From Setoptus koraiensis (Eukaryota; Arthropoda), in contig CM106586.1 in the NCBI GenBank assembly GCA_048013815.1, positions 3,782,001 to 3,846,000 on the forward strand: a DNA stretch of 64,000 bases, given 5' to 3'. The notes under the pieces are model-generated. The model searched no databases and was not told the DNA's origin. It saw only the letters and a list, made by a program, of their open reading frames with translations. A program made the position numbers and the translations under genes. This document shows, piece after piece, positions 33,033-45,941 of the stretch (position 1 is its first letter; the number at the start of each line of letters is the position of its first letter).

Positions 33033-36000
33033 GGCCTTGTTTCGCTTTGATGTGCCCTATATCACAGAAACACTAGTCGAATATTTGAATCTCATATGAT
33101 GTCACTCACCACGATCCATCATATCAATCGTCGGGGATTACTGTTTTTTAAAGTTTACCAGCTTAGTCGAGTTGCTCCATGTAATAAAATATATCATCTA
33201 CATGATAGATTTCATGGTTCAATTCATTAAATGCCTTTCAGGTATCTAACCTAAAATAGATCAATAATTTTGCCTATCGACGAAGACGTTCTTCAGCTTC
33301 AATGAAAGTATAATCACAAACAGAAAATTGTGTTGATTTGAAATCAGGGATAGAGTTGTTATTCCATCAGTCTTGCGACTGATTGACTGAGACTGACAAG
33401 CCATTGAAATCTTAGGTCGCATCGTGCTTGTATTTACTCGGTCAGTGTTGCGTACCTACATATCAGGTGAAAATTCCATCGAAGTACATATCTGACAAAA
33501 TCCACCCTCAGAAGCGACTATAGTTACTTCATTTTGCAAACTGATCTTGCAAAATTAACCTCTATTCTATGATATCTCTCAGTAATTACACCCCTCCCCT
33601 TTGATGTCGGACGCGCAACTTCTGTCCAAGGTTAAAGAAAATTGTGACCGCGAAGAAATGAAAATCGTATCATCTTTTTCTGTTGCAACCTGAGAGATCT
33701 TTATGTCTCGACCCAACCACAAATCGAATATTAACTTTGACAAGTCCTCATCAGACGACCGATGATAGAGAGCTACCTAAATCAAGGGATTTGTTCGAGA
33801 GATTTCTTGTAAGTAATTCAGATTCCACTTGAATGAGCAGATGAACAATCAGAAACGATCCGTTCACTTTTACAACGTTTCATAGAATAGCTTCATTTTG
33901 CAAGTCTTTGTGTTCATTAGTTGATTGATAAAATTCCTATAATGTTCCAATCAAACTATCGAGTGAGATCATACTGGAGCCGTGATGTTCACATGTGGAG
34001 AGGAGACACTAGCTTCGCATTAGTCATTCTCAAGGCCTCCACAATTCAGTCATGAATAGTGGAAGTTGAATTCACTTCCAAATATTAGATCAGTGGTTTT
34101 TTTTGTCAGGCTTAGAAAAAAAAAAAATAAAACACTAACAAATGTGTGTCAATCTTTCAACTAAATTATTACCTATATTCTACCTACTGTATATTGTTTC
34201 GTTCTATATTCACAGCTACTCGCTAATATAGCTAACAATAAAAGACAGTTGAAGGAAGCTCACAAAACTTCACATAGTAAATAAATTGAAAGTAAGTAAA
34301 GTTACTTCTGACATAACTGCACACCAATACTATAGCATTCTTACCATCCATCCATCCAGTGAAATGAAATGTACCTTGTCAGTGGTGTCTACCAAAAATG
34401 CACTCCAACGTATATTATCTCTTTCATGCTCTCATCCATCTACTACCTGCCCGATAAGTTTAGCTAGAGAGCTTATGAGTTGGTTAATTAATAGTTTGGC
34501 ACCCATCTGACGAGTGAAAGCCACATGATTCATGTAAGCTTGCATTATCATCGCTAGTGCATGCTGTCAGTTTTGGTTGTTTTCTCCACTAAACAACTAT
34601 CACGATAACCATTGACGGATAATCTCTGCAAATGGTGACGCACGTTTGACAATGTTAGACAATGAGAATTACGTTCTCCAGCTATTCTCATGAAATTAGT
34701 CGTGACAAATGAATAAGTATACAGTAGTTATCAGGCATCTTACATCCATTCATTCATCTTATATAATAGGTTGTGATAGGATGATTCACGAAGAGTCATT
34801 TGCACGATCAATTCAAGTTTCACAAAATTTCTGCAACATTGTCGTCACTTAGAGATCTTACACAAAACAAAGTGATACTTCACTCGTTATTACATAGTCA
34901 TCTCCTTAGTCTTATTAGGATTTCATTCTAGTATAAGTAGGCAGTCGGGTATTGAGTGGTAGGTTGTGGAGTAGCCAGCAACAAGTTTGTTCTAAGTTTA
35001 AATCAGGTTCAAGGCTAAAACTACTGTTCCCGTTAGTCGAATCTTTAAAGTAGGCTAAAAGTCGAAAATGTTTTGTCGCTGTTGCTGATGTTTGCATTGC
35101 AATAGAGTTCATTGAGCATATCCGTTTTTTGTTTTGTTTTCTTCTTGTCACTACGACAATATTCAGGTTTAAGTGTTAGTCAGTGTTGTACAACAAGTGT
35201 TGTTGTGAGTCATTTATGTGTCATGAACAAACACTTAAGAACATAGTTGTAGTTGGTTATCTGTGAAATGTAAGTTGAAATAAAACAACGTTATCGTTAT
35301 TATAATGTCTTGTGAGTAGCAATCACACAATTCTAAGCTGTTAGACTGATCAAGATCGCATGCTTTCAGAGTTGTTCGGACAAACACAATGTCTTTTGTC
35401 GTTCCAATGTTAAAAACAATCGCCTGTTGTCCAGCAATTGTGTTGCAAATCCATTTGTTTGTCTTGAATGTTGTCAGATTGGCAGGCAGGCAATCGGGCA
35501 GGCAGACATACAGGCTACGCAGTTGCGGTCAAATCGACTTAAACAACATTCTTAGGCGGCCCCCACTTTCTTTTTTTCCTCATCAAAACTGACACTAATT
35601 GTTTGATGAGGGATTTGCTGGAGGTGGCAAATGGAAATTCTACGCTGTGCCATTGGGCTGTTGATTAGCTAAATGATGATGTTCGCACAAAAGTGAAATT
35701 TTCCCAGATTGTAAGATGTACATGTGGACAGTATTTGGACCTTCACACAAAACTATACAACAGGTGAACGGCTCGTTGGTTACGAGTATAACTTAGAAAC
35801 GCGTGGCTTATTTTGTTTTAGCTCTTTCGCATTCATTTTTTCTTTCTTTCTTTTTCTCCCCCGCAATCTCATTCTATTTATCTGCCTTCCAATAAGACTG
35901 GTTGGGAATTTGGAGAAATTGGAGCTTTTGGTTGGACTCTAGATCTAGGGATCGTGTAAGACCTGTAACAGGATGTAATTGAGCAACAACAACAACTTTT

Positions 36001-38235
36001 ATTGAATGTGAGCAATAATACTAACCGATTTATAACAAATATAGTGGATGTTTGTGTTTGTTGTACTAACAACGTACTTAATATGAAAATGAATTTTTAT
36101 CATACTGATGAAAAAGAAAGCAAACTGTTAGTAAGGAGCAACTTTCCCTTCAAACAATAGTTGAGACAGTGAACAATAATCGGCATTCAATTGATGGGAG
36201 GCGTCTACATGCATTGATGGGTGTGCTCAAAGAACGGTTAGTTAGTTTGTAGCTAGATAAGCTTGTTAAGTTGAAAGTATTTGCCTATACATTTTCTTGA
36301 TTCGATTCATATTCGTTGATGCTTGATTGTTGGAAGCAGCCAGCCGGGCGACCAGCTAGCAGCTTGATAATCGTCACTTAATTTGCAAGGTTTGTTCATT
36401 CACCATGCCTCACCAGTTTGAGCAAAAGTACAAGAAATTCATTAAACTATCCATAGCAAGCCTAGAGGTGAGACAGACTCAAAATCTCGCTGCTACAGTA
36501 TGTATTATGAATCGCTCTCATATAAATTAGAACTCAACCGAGTACTGCAAACAGGTAAAAGCTAATGCTACAAAAAAGAGAGATCTTGTCATGTTTACCT
36601 GTGCGCTGAACTAAACTTCAAAATCGGAAATAGTAGTTTGCAAAAATAGTTGGAAAGGTAGCTCGCTAAAACTCTGAGCCGTGAATTGACTAATTTGGCT
36701 CAAACAACTCACTAGTTGTATTGCTAATAGTGGTAGTATATGATAGTATCGCGTGTATTTAGCGCCTAACTTCGCTTACCACTAATAAACTACGGGGATC
36801 ATTTACGAATAGCAACCAACCTAAGAGAGAAAGCAGGCGCCGAAATTTTATCGCTATATCTTCCATCTACTCTACTTACTATCTTTGCATAGACATCTCG
36901 ACGACGACGACGACGACGACGACGACAGATATCCATGTGAAGTAGTGGGCATCATAATAAACGTCATCACTATCATATAGTTTTAGTTGTACTTAGTTGA
37001 AAGAGCAGCCACATGAATTGTGGAACTAGCATTCCACAATTCACTTGTTAGTTCACCACAGTTTCTTTTCGAAGATTACATCATCACATTGAAACACACA
37101 AATAGACAGACAAACAAACGCTCACACTGGTTCACATAAAGTCGGACTACAATTTTATAATAATCTATTTATCTCAACGTGTATATAATGTACATGTAGC
37201 AATATTGATTGATGTACTAGAAACACACCAACAATTGTTATCATTATTGTTGCAAAATTGTTGTTGTTATTGACAAAACAACATCATGACCAGTGTGTGA
37301 TAGTGGTGATTTAATTAAATGATCAGTCAATAGTATCTTCTATCTGATACCTGATATTCAACAATTATATACTTCGCTGTCGACACAACAACATCAGAAT
37401 GCCAGTAAGTCACCGTGTCAGTGAAAGTCTATCAACCTCTGTGCTATAATAGTAGCTATATATAAGAAATTACCTAGTTGTTAGCTCATATCAGTTACCA
37501 AAGCAAATAAACTTTGATCAACTGTTTCTACGAAACGAGAAGAAATAAACAAAAGACAAGGATAAATATAAAATAAACCTTGAAACAGCCAAAGAATTCA
37601 ATTGAAACAACAACAGAACAACAACACTTTCTGACTTCTTCTTATTGTAAACATTGTGTCACAATGCGTGTGTGTGTATGCGGGTTTGGTGCCGATCAAC
37701 AAGTCAATTAGCAAGCAGCTCAAGATAAGGCTCGCATCTTTACTTCAATTTATTTTTATTTTACCTGTACACATTGTATTCACTCAAGACGCTGAGTCAT
37801 ACCGTCTAGATAAACTATCAGTACTTATCGGGAAATGATTCATTTTAACTACATTTACTCATATGTGAATAGTGTAATCAGCAACAGATGATATCAATTA
37901 TAACATTTAGCACACACAAAATCAGTCATGGCCACATGAAAAGCACATTGGAAACAATTTGAGAAAACACACAACAAGCCCGAGTCTCTATCTTTATTTC
38001 GTTATTATTCAAGTCCGACAAAACTATCGGTGGAACCAATAAATCAATCGGATTTCAACGAATACCACAATTCATTATAGCGCCTCATTAATCCTACATT
38101 AGATGAAGTAGATACGCGCATTCTCTTTAGACGACGCCACCTGATAACCGCTTTCCAGAATTCTGCAAATCTTATCAAATAGCATATCTGAAATTTTTTG
38201 GACTCAAGCCTAATAATCCACCTAATACTAGCACC
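33033..38235. other. Spacer between the two reductase genes
   Basis: 5.2 kb without a supported gene. The first 200 bp are the 3' UTR of copy 1. A (CGA)n run of about nine units lies at 36899-36926. A Kozak-like ATG at 36404 opens 21 codons (MPHQFEQKYKKFIKLSIASL then Glu) and ends at a plausible donor, GAG/GTGAGA, but no partner exon is evident. Another donor-like GTAAGT lies near 37404. These might be leader exons of reductase copy 2. Confidence 0.4.
36899..36926. repeat. (CGA)n microsatellite
   Basis: About nine perfect CGA triplets in non-coding DNA between the reductase genes. Confidence 0.9.
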
Positions 38236-40521
38236 ATGGATTTGGCAATAAATTCTATTCTCAGTACACATATTAGCCCAACGGATGTGGCATTAACATG
38301 TATACTGCTCGGCATTGGAGCCTGGTACCTGATAAGCAAGAGGAATACAGCGGAGCAGGACGTAGACTTGTATTTAAAAGAGTAGGTTTTGAGAGAGTAG
38401 TACCTTTGTTACTCATTTTAACATACACAAGACATTATACAGAGTTAGACTCGTGAATTGATTATACTTCCATCGCTATCTTTCCACTTCCATAGAGTTA
38501 CATATATAGATAGCCCCGATGAAACTGGTAGGGATAGCTTATACGAAAAGATGAAGTCCACAGTAAGTCGGAACTGCCCTCTAAGCAAACTAGCCCAAAA
38601 TACTTGCTACAAAAACCTTGTTCATTAATTGTGCTGCGGCCATTTACTACTCACTGTCACTTAGGATCGTACCATGGTTGTCTTCTATGGTTCTCAAACA
38701 GGAACAGCGGAAGAATTTGCTAACAGACTCACCAAGGATGCAGCGAGGTATGGAATGAAAGCGTTAGTCGCTGATCCTGAGGAGGTAAACTTCGACGACC
38801 TGACACACATATGTAACATCCCAAATTCACTAGCAGTATTCTGTCTAGCTACATACGGCGAAGGTGATCCAACTGACAATACCCAAGAATTCTATGAATG
38901 GCTCAAGGCTGGGGAAGCTGATCTAAATAAGCTTAACTTTGCGGTGTTTGGCCTGGGAAACAAAACATACGAACATTTCAATGCTGTTGGTATTTACGCC
39001 AATGACAGACTAGCAGAAATGAATGGAAACCGTATTTGTGAGCTGGGTCTGGGTGATGACGACGGAAATATTGAGGACGATTTTATCACATGGAAAGACA
39101 AATTCTGGCTTGAAGTCTGTGACAAATTCAAACTTCATGAGGCAAAGAATTTAGTCAACTTCCGTCAATATCAACTGATAGTACATGAAAACAGGGCCGA
39201 TTTTTACGTAGATGGGAAGTCTGTTGGTCTGTTTACTGGAGAGCCTCATCGCATTGGCTCGTATGAGTCACCGAAGCCACCTCATGGACTGAAAAATCCC
39301 ATACTCTGCCAGCCAATCAATTGTCGTCAGTTATACAAGGGCAAGAGATCATGCATGCATATTGAATTTGATCTCAAACAAAAGCTTGTGGCCTATGATA
39401 CTGGTGACCATTTGGTAGTGTTTCCTGAGAATGATCCAGATTTAGTGAACAAACTAGGAGAATTGTTGAATATTGATTTGGACGAGATTATTTCAATGAA
39501 ATGCCTTGATGTGCTGACAGCTAAGAAATACATAATACCATGTCCTTGTACTTTCCGAACTGCTTTCACTTATTACGTGGACATAGCAAGCCCACCAAGG
39601 ATGCATACATTGAGAGATTTGTCTAGTTTTGCTCAAGATGAAGAACACAAGAAGTTTATGGAGCTGATTAGTTCATCAAGTGAGAAAGGAAAAGCTGAAT
39701 ACGCCAAATGGATCTTGAGCGATTGCAGGAATATTGTGCACGTGCTCACTGATTTACCCTCATTCAAGCCTCCTGCAGATCTACTAATTGAATTGTTGCC
39801 ACGTCTTCAACCTCGTTACTATTCTGTTTCATCTTCTAGTTCTGCAAATCCTAGCGTAGTTTCAATTACGGCAGTGGTTGTAGAATATGAAACTCCGGCA
39901 GGCCATGTCAACAAAGGTGTTGCAACAAACTTCTTGCAAAGAAAGACTGGTCTATTGAACAAGAATGGCTACAAGGCATCCCCTGTACCTTTGTGCTTTG
40001 TAAAATCAAACTTCAGACTGCCCTCCAAAGTGAAACTATCTCAGGATAATGCAATGCCACCAATTATTATGATTGGTCCTGGCACTGGTTTAGCTCCGTT
40101 TCGTGGTTTCCTACAAGAGATAGAGCATCTGAAGAGGAGTGAAAATTTATCTACATCAGATGTGGTATTGTATTATGGTTGTAGGCACAAAAATGAAGAC
40201 TATCTATATGAAGATGAACTCATGAGATGGAAAGAGAACGGTACCCTGACACAACTCAATGTCGCATTTTCACGGGATCAACCGGAAAAGATCTATGTGA
40301 CACATTTACTTGAAAAGAATAGAGAGGCCACTTGGGATATAATTGGAAAGCGGAACGGTTGTGTGTATGTTTGTGGTGAAGCTCGATCGATGGCCAAGAA
40401 CGTTCACCAAATTTTCAAGAATATCGTAATGGAGCAGGGACAACTCGAAGAAAAGGCTGCAGATGCTTTCCTCAAAGAGATGGCGAACAGCCGAAGATAT
40501 CAAACCGACGTGTGGTCTTGA
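38236..40521 (+). CDS. NADPH-cytochrome P450 reductase, copy 2 (three exons)
   Basis: Same enzyme family as copy 1. Exon 1 38236-38381, exon 2 38496-38562, exon 3 38665-40521; introns of 114 and 102 bp (GTAGGT...CATAG, phase 2; GTAAGT...CTTAG, phase 0). The joined protein is 689 aa. The anchor carries VALTCILLGIGAWYLI. The FMN domain is canonical here (GSQTGTAEEFANRL, YGEGDPTDN), unlike copy 1. FAD and NADPH motifs are identical to copy 1 because of the shared tract (38896-40483). It ends DVWS then TGA. A gene finder that starts at the internal ATG at 38674 would lose the membrane anchor. This copy keeps the conventional residues and is the more likely ancestral or main reductase. Confidence 0.95.
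38896..40483 (+). repeat. Homogenised tract, reductase copy 2
   Basis: Partner of 31407-32994 at a constant offset of 7489 bp. It lies wholly inside exon 3 and stops about 35 bp before the end of the coding region. Confidence 0.9.
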
Positions 40522-41339
40522 ATCGCTCGAGAGCATTTTATGATCGACAAATCCAACAGGGTAAAGTTTATTCACTGCTGTGATAGCACGCGTATTCTCT
40601 TTTGTACAGTATTCCATGTTTCAACTTATAGATATCAATGACATTTTAGTACAATATTAAATCCACCTCACAACAATTAGATCTCTGTTCTTTCCACGCT
40701 ATTTAATGACATACTCCACCACCTTAATGTTACTATGAGACTAGAATCGGAACTCATGTTTCACTTAAATTTCTACTAGTAGATCCGCCGGTGGTTTCTA
40801 AATTTCTCGCTATTGTTCCAAACCGGGGCTCTCATTTATTCGGATTATCTGGTTCGTGACATGACAGATCTTCTATCGATTCTTCGGGCATCAATAGAAG
40901 TTGATCCGTACCGCCTTCTTTGAGTAACTTTCACATATTTTTGGAGCCATTTTTATCTCGGCGGACAGCTCTCCCCAATTGTTAAATAGTTCAGCTCAAT
41001 TTTAATCATCAATCGAGCAGAGAGTGATTTCATTATCAAAATTAACAAAAAACAATGAGTCTATCGATTGATCGGACAAAGAAACACCCAGTGCTGGCTT
41101 GTTGTGTAAACAACTATTTCAATGACAGCGTGGTTGACAAAGATCAACAACCCAATGTTCATTTGATTGTAAAATGAAAACTACGCGGTGGCGCATGACT
41201 GAATCACCAATCGTAAATCACGATCAGTTTCTGGCTGAAAAATTTTAAGTCTGTCCGAACGAAAAAAAAACAGTCCAGATTCAACAATATAAAAGTTCGA
41301 GATTCCTTTACAGTTGCCATTCTAATTATCTTTTTAAAG
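40522..41339. other. Intergenic, reductase copy 2 to membrane protein
   Basis: No gene seen. It contains the 3' UTR of reductase copy 2 and the presumed promoter of the next gene. It does not resemble the 3' flank of copy 1. Confidence 0.5.
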
Positions 41340-42302
41340 ATGGATGAATCAACTATTAACCATATGCCAACAAGTAGTACATCTGACGAACGCTCAAAGT
41401 TGCTGAAAGGTGACCTTAAACGGAAACGAGACAATAATGAAAGATGCACTGAGATTCGTCATTGCTGCCTATTCATATTCATCATGATTACGATTCTGGG
41501 CGCCTTGATTGGTCTATTCTTTCTAGTTAAATTGACATTTGATGGATGGTCCGACGAATCGTGTCAATTGATACGTTATACGCATATGCACCATAGAAAT
41601 AAAAGCATAGTAAAGAATGAGTCAAACTTGAGCAAAACTCTCCTATCCATCAAGACGTCGATCGGTTTGGACAAGAAGAGCAAAGGTTCGGGCAATTGTT
41701 CTTGTAAAGACATTCATAACGAAGAAAAACCAATCAGACAGAAGGAATCAAATCAATCGCAACCGTATTCTTATATGCAGAATATGGTTAGCACAGACAA
41801 TTTGGTTAAGCTGGACTTCCGAGGCTATGTTATTATAGAGGATCTTACACACAAATATACGTTTGTATCGAATTTAGGCAGCAAAGCTATTCTAACTCAT
41901 ACTCTAGAGAGAAATGAACCTACCCTTGCGGTCGATTTCCATTGTGGTGAAATCGTTTTCCATATCAACACAGATCTGAATAATTCATCAAGAAAATATG
42001 CAACAATAATGATAACGGGTAAGACAAACAGTGGCATAATTTATGGACACAGAGAGTTCCTTGAATGGCGCACGCCGACACTCCCGAAGCCATTATTTCT
42101 CAATATCATAGATAAAGAACACTACTACTGTGACGAGGAGAGAAATTTGAAATTGTTGATACACAAAGAGACCAACTTCCAATTGACTCTGGTTCTACAG
42201 CACTTGGAACTGGAAATCTATCGTCCGTCTAAGCAGGACAGGGATAAATTTGCAACACCAAGAGGTAGGTGTACTGACTGTCATGATGACACAATGAAAT
42301 AA
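41340..42302 (+). CDS. Unknown type II membrane protein, about 310-320 aa
   Basis: Not recognised. The N-terminal 40 residues are charged (SKLLKGDLKRKRD), then one hydrophobic segment at about 43-66 (CCLFIFIMITILGALIGLFF) with no cleavable signal, predicting a cytosolic N-terminus and extracellular C-terminal domain. The outer part has several N-glycosylation sequons, four or more cysteines (CSCKD, DFHCGE, YYCDEE) and a probable beta-rich C-terminal half (VKLDFRGYVIIEDL, HINTDL, YATIMITGKT). The end is uncertain: read through, it stops at 42300-42302; alternatively GTAGGT near 42266 and TATCTAG near 42331 could remove about 66 bp and give the ending PREAE. A secreted or adhesion role is possible but unproven. 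Confidence 0.7.
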   Translation: MDESTINHMPTSSTSDERSKLLKGDLKRKRDNNERCTEIRHCCLFIFIMITILGALIGLFFLVKLTFDGWSDESCQLIRYTHMHHRNKSIVKNESNLSKTLLSIKTSIGLDKKSKGSGNCSCKDIHNEEKPIRQKESNQSQPYSYMQNMVSTDNLVKLDFRGYVIIEDLTHKYTFVSNLGSKAILTHTLERNEPTLAVDFHCGEIVFHINTDLNNSSRKYATIMITGKTNSGIIYGHREFLEWRTPTLPKPLFLNIIDKEHYYCDEERNLKLLIHKETNFQLTLVLQHLELEIYRPSKQDRDKFATPRGRCTDCHDDTMK

Positions 42303-44298
42303 TACCTTGATTAATACCTTCAATATCTAGAAGCTGAATAATAATAATGATCTATTCGTCTCGCCAACCAGGTGTCAAATGTGATGATTCATTTGTCTAA
42401 TGATGGGAAATGGAGATATTTTTTTAACCACGCACAATAGAACATATAAATATATATTAGGAATAAATAAATCATTTTAGACTCACTAGAAAACACTTGT
42501 GAAACAGTCATTCAAGACAGTTCTCTTTCTTCTTCTATTGCTGAACTTCCCTTCTTAATGAATCATTTGAATACCGATATATTTAAAAATAATATTACCG
42601 ATTCTTTGTTGAACACCAGATCAGTCTAGGTAGCAAGTATCGCGTCTTCCGACTGGAGTTCTTGGTTACATTACACCTGTGTAGCCGAAGGCACGGTTAA
42701 GTCCCAGGAAGGCATGTGAAATTGTGTAAAAGCAATACAACTTTGGTCCCCAACAAGACTCGAAATCCTCGCCAAATTCTGAAAAAAACAGCTGATAAGG
42801 CGTGAGATGTTGAGAATGTTGTATTGTGCAATAGAATTAGCGAACCCTCGCGCCAATATTGTGTACTAGCAAACGAAAGCCACACTGGCTTACCACCTCT
42901 ATCTAGACAATGTGCATTTTTGTTTTTCTCCAACGACCCCTACCGAGCGCGACATCAACATGACTCATGATACATTTTTTCTAGAAATCACCCCCCATTA
43001 ACACTCGTTGCAAGAAAAAAAAAGTAAGTCGTTGCCTTTCACTAGAAGAATGCAAAATTATTAGTCGATCGACCGAGCAGCCTCAACCTCACTGTTGATA
43101 ATTTAGCATCAGATGAAAGATCGAGAATGTTGTTAGTGCAGCATTGTAAAACTTAGTTCAGAGAGACAACAGAATACTTAGTGTAAGAAAGGATCGAAGA
43201 CATTATTTTTCAGGGCCGAGTACATCACGACTTCGAGCATAGCTTACAGTTGCGCTATATTTTTCATGCATGTAGCTGGTGAATTGATATCATTTGAGTT
43301 GTTGGAAAAATCTTGTATAAATTGGATAAATAATTAGTTACTTTAGTTCCTATAACACACAAGATATAACGCAAAGAACAAGAAGTGGCAACATATTAAA
43401 GTATTATCGTGATACTTATTACACAAATTGCATATGTGCCATTTTTAATCTTACTATATCATTATATCTATCATTACTGCTACTATTATCGCTGCTATTA
43501 TTATTGGAAAAAAGGATAACTACAAAGAAAACAGTAGCGTTCATTAATGTAATAGACCTCTAAGCGATCAACGTTGATTTTTACTCCAACACATAGGCGG
43601 AATATCCTTGAAAAACAAATCATCACTAGGAGAGTTACTTAATTCTATTTATTTAAGTAAATGCTTGAAAATACCATAGTAATCAAATCGATATTCTCTG
43701 ATCGAGCGGTAAAAATCATTAACACCCATCGGTCACAGATTGTAACTCATTACGATCTGACCTTTGCAGGAAGCTTCGTGAAAGTGCTTTCTAACGAATA
43801 GCGAAAGCGGCGCAATCAATAATTGATCTCCAGAGGCTCACAAAATGAGCATTGCATTTGTTATTATAAGCATCAACTAAAAATTCAATTTCATCATTCT
43901 TATCTGAAGGAACGTATTCAAGCGCAGTCGACTTTCTATCGTGCATTCTATTATTGCGCCTACAACTGACACCCACACATTATTGCACTAAAACAATCTT
44001 TAGAGTGTAACTAAGACCTACACCGTTTATTGAAATAGCTGTATTTTTCAGATTATATCTCACTGAAGTTTATAATCAATAATAATGGTATCCATATTTT
44101 AATCTATTATTATTATCAGTTTAGAAATAATCTCGCCAGAATGACTTAGAATATTACATCTAACTAGCTTATTATTTCGAGAAAGATTTGATTGTATTGC
44201 ACAAAATATCGTATCTAAACTCTATAATACCCAGAATAGAGGGCATCAATGGTTGATAATTTTAAGAGTGCTAAGGACAATTAAGGAATTATATTAAT
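42303..44298. other. Intergenic region between membrane protein and starvin
   Basis: About 2 kb, no gene supported. The open frames on the minus strand at 42671-42933 and 43791-43976 are short and match nothing. ATT-rich triplet stretch at about 43455-43505. AT-rich overall. Confidence 0.5.
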
Positions 44299-45645
44299 AT
44301 GCAATCTAGACGAAGTGGTACCGAGGATAACCCGAGGAACTCCAATCAATCTTCCGAAGGTAATGGGGGCAAAGTTCATCACGTCCCAATATTCGTTGAG
44401 TCTCGCGGAAACACACTTGATGGTAGAGGCACTAGGGAGAGTTCGGGTCATAGGGATGGAGATCGGAATGAGCAACCAAGATTCAATAGTTTCACTACTT
44501 CGGCGAACCAATTGAACTTTGATGATCCTATTAATTCAAACCCAGCTTTCTCTCAGTATCGCCAATCACCGCCTTCCTTCTTCAATCAAAGCAGAAGCAA
44601 TAAAGGAGGATTTCCAAGTGCATTTGATCCGAACAAAATTTGGAATCGTTCGGAGAGTAGTTCACCAGAGTTTTCGTCTAACTTCACTACTTATAGAGAG
44701 CCTAGAATCTTCGACAACGATCCATATATGGGTGCTTTTAGTCCTGGCAAGAGTCAAAGATACGATTATTCCGGGCAGCCTGGATCTCAACAAACTCAGA
44801 ATGACTCTGCTCGCGGAACAGAGGGAGGATATAACAATCGCAAAACAACTGAACCTCTTCATCGTATGAATAGAAGGTTCGAGAAAAACTCTCGATCACC
44901 GAGTCAATCAGAGCCGGATACACCCAAATCTACTGTGATCCATGTTCCATCTCCACTTTCGGAATCGAGGGACAACGTGACCATTGTGCCTATTAGTGGT
45001 AAGAAAGCCGACTCACCTGAGGACCGACCTCCAAAGGTTATACCACTTTATTCACCAGAACCAACTGAACCTCAATCTCCTCCGCTATCAACTACACCTA
45101 TACCATTACCGCCACCGCCGAGTCTATGCAAAGCGACAGAATCAAAAGAAAAAAAATCTACATCTAATGCCATACCGTCAAGCACAATACCTCAAGAGAA
45201 AGTATTAGCAGCAGAGCCTGTACCGATCGATGAGATGTCAATAGCAAAATCTGATACACCTATTCCAATGCCACCTCCAGCTTCTGCTTCAGATCGAGAG
45301 CAACTACAACATGGGCATAGTTCGGACAAATCGCACCTGGATTCAAGCAAGCAGGACCATAGCTCTTGCGACAAAGGCGAGTCCATTCAACTGATTGCAA
45401 TCGAGAAAGTTGAAGCTGAAGCCAAGACATTATTGGCTGAAATCACTGCAACCAGTGATATGACATATAGAGACAAACAGTACAGATACTTGGACGAAAT
45501 GTTAACACGTTGCATGCTTAGACTAGACAAGATTGACTGTAGCTCTAACGAGGCGCTACGTCAAGCTCGTAAAGCTGCAATCAGAAGTGTTAATCAAGCC
45601 ATTAACCAACTAGAGTCCAAGATAGACGGTAGTTCGGACAAATGA
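44299..45645 (+). CDS. Starvin / BAG3-like co-chaperone
   Basis: BAG-domain nucleotide-exchange factor for Hsp70 that works with small heat-shock proteins in chaperone-assisted autophagy, notably in muscle. It is 448 aa, single exon. The BAG domain lies at about residues 364-442: IEKVEAEAKTLL, then YRYLDEMLTRCMLRLDKID and ALRQARKAAIRSVNQAI, which carry the conserved Asp and Arg/Gln residues that contact the Hsp70 ATPase. The N-terminal VHHVPIFVESRG and a second IHVPSPL resemble the IPV motifs that bind HspB8-type chaperones. The middle is disordered, Ser/Pro-rich, with PxxP stretches (PLPPPPS). No WW domain is present, so it is closer to insect starvin than vertebrate BAG3. AATAAA at 45734-45739. 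Confidence 0.9.
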   Translation: MQSRRSGTEDNPRNSNQSSEGNGGKVHHVPIFVESRGNTLDGRGTRESSGHRDGDRNEQPRFNSFTTSANQLNFDDPINSNPAFSQYRQSPPSFFNQSRSNKGGFPSAFDPNKIWNRSESSSPEFSSNFTTYREPRIFDNDPYMGAFSPGKSQRYDYSGQPGSQQTQNDSARGTEGGYNNRKTTEPLHRMNRRFEKNSRSPSQSEPDTPKSTVIHVPSPLSESRDNVTIVPISGKKADSPEDRPPKVIPLYSPEPTEPQSPPLSTTPIPLPPPPSLCKATESKEKKSTSNAIPSSTIPQEKVLAAEPVPIDEMSIAKSDTPIPMPPPASASDREQLQHGHSSDKSHLDSSKQDHSSCDKGESIQLIAIEKVEAEAKTLLAEITATSDMTYRDKQYRYLDEMLTRCMLRLDKIDCSSNEALRQARKAAIRSVNQAINQLESKIDGSSDK

Positions 45646-45941
45646 AAACACGACGAGGACATCATATAGATGACAAAGGAAAAAATTGTGTTGATTTTGT
45701 CGTTATACTTATTTTATTTTCAAGTTCATTTCAAATAAAATGTTTGTCGTTGTCGTCCAGCTAGGACCAAAGTCACATCTCTACTCAATGTACTTTGAAG
45801 ATTGTGTCTAAGCATTCTTGTACAAATTCCTATTTCATTCTGTTGCATCGGTTATTAATCGGCTCCAATGTGATATATGCACAATGATTTTATGGCATTC
45901 GGGTAAAAGCGGAAATGTATGTGTGTATTTCATATTTAGAT

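Noticed and set aside
42671-42933. Minus-strand frames as a transposon fragment
   Set aside because: No transposase or reverse-transcriptase motif and no terminal repeats visible.
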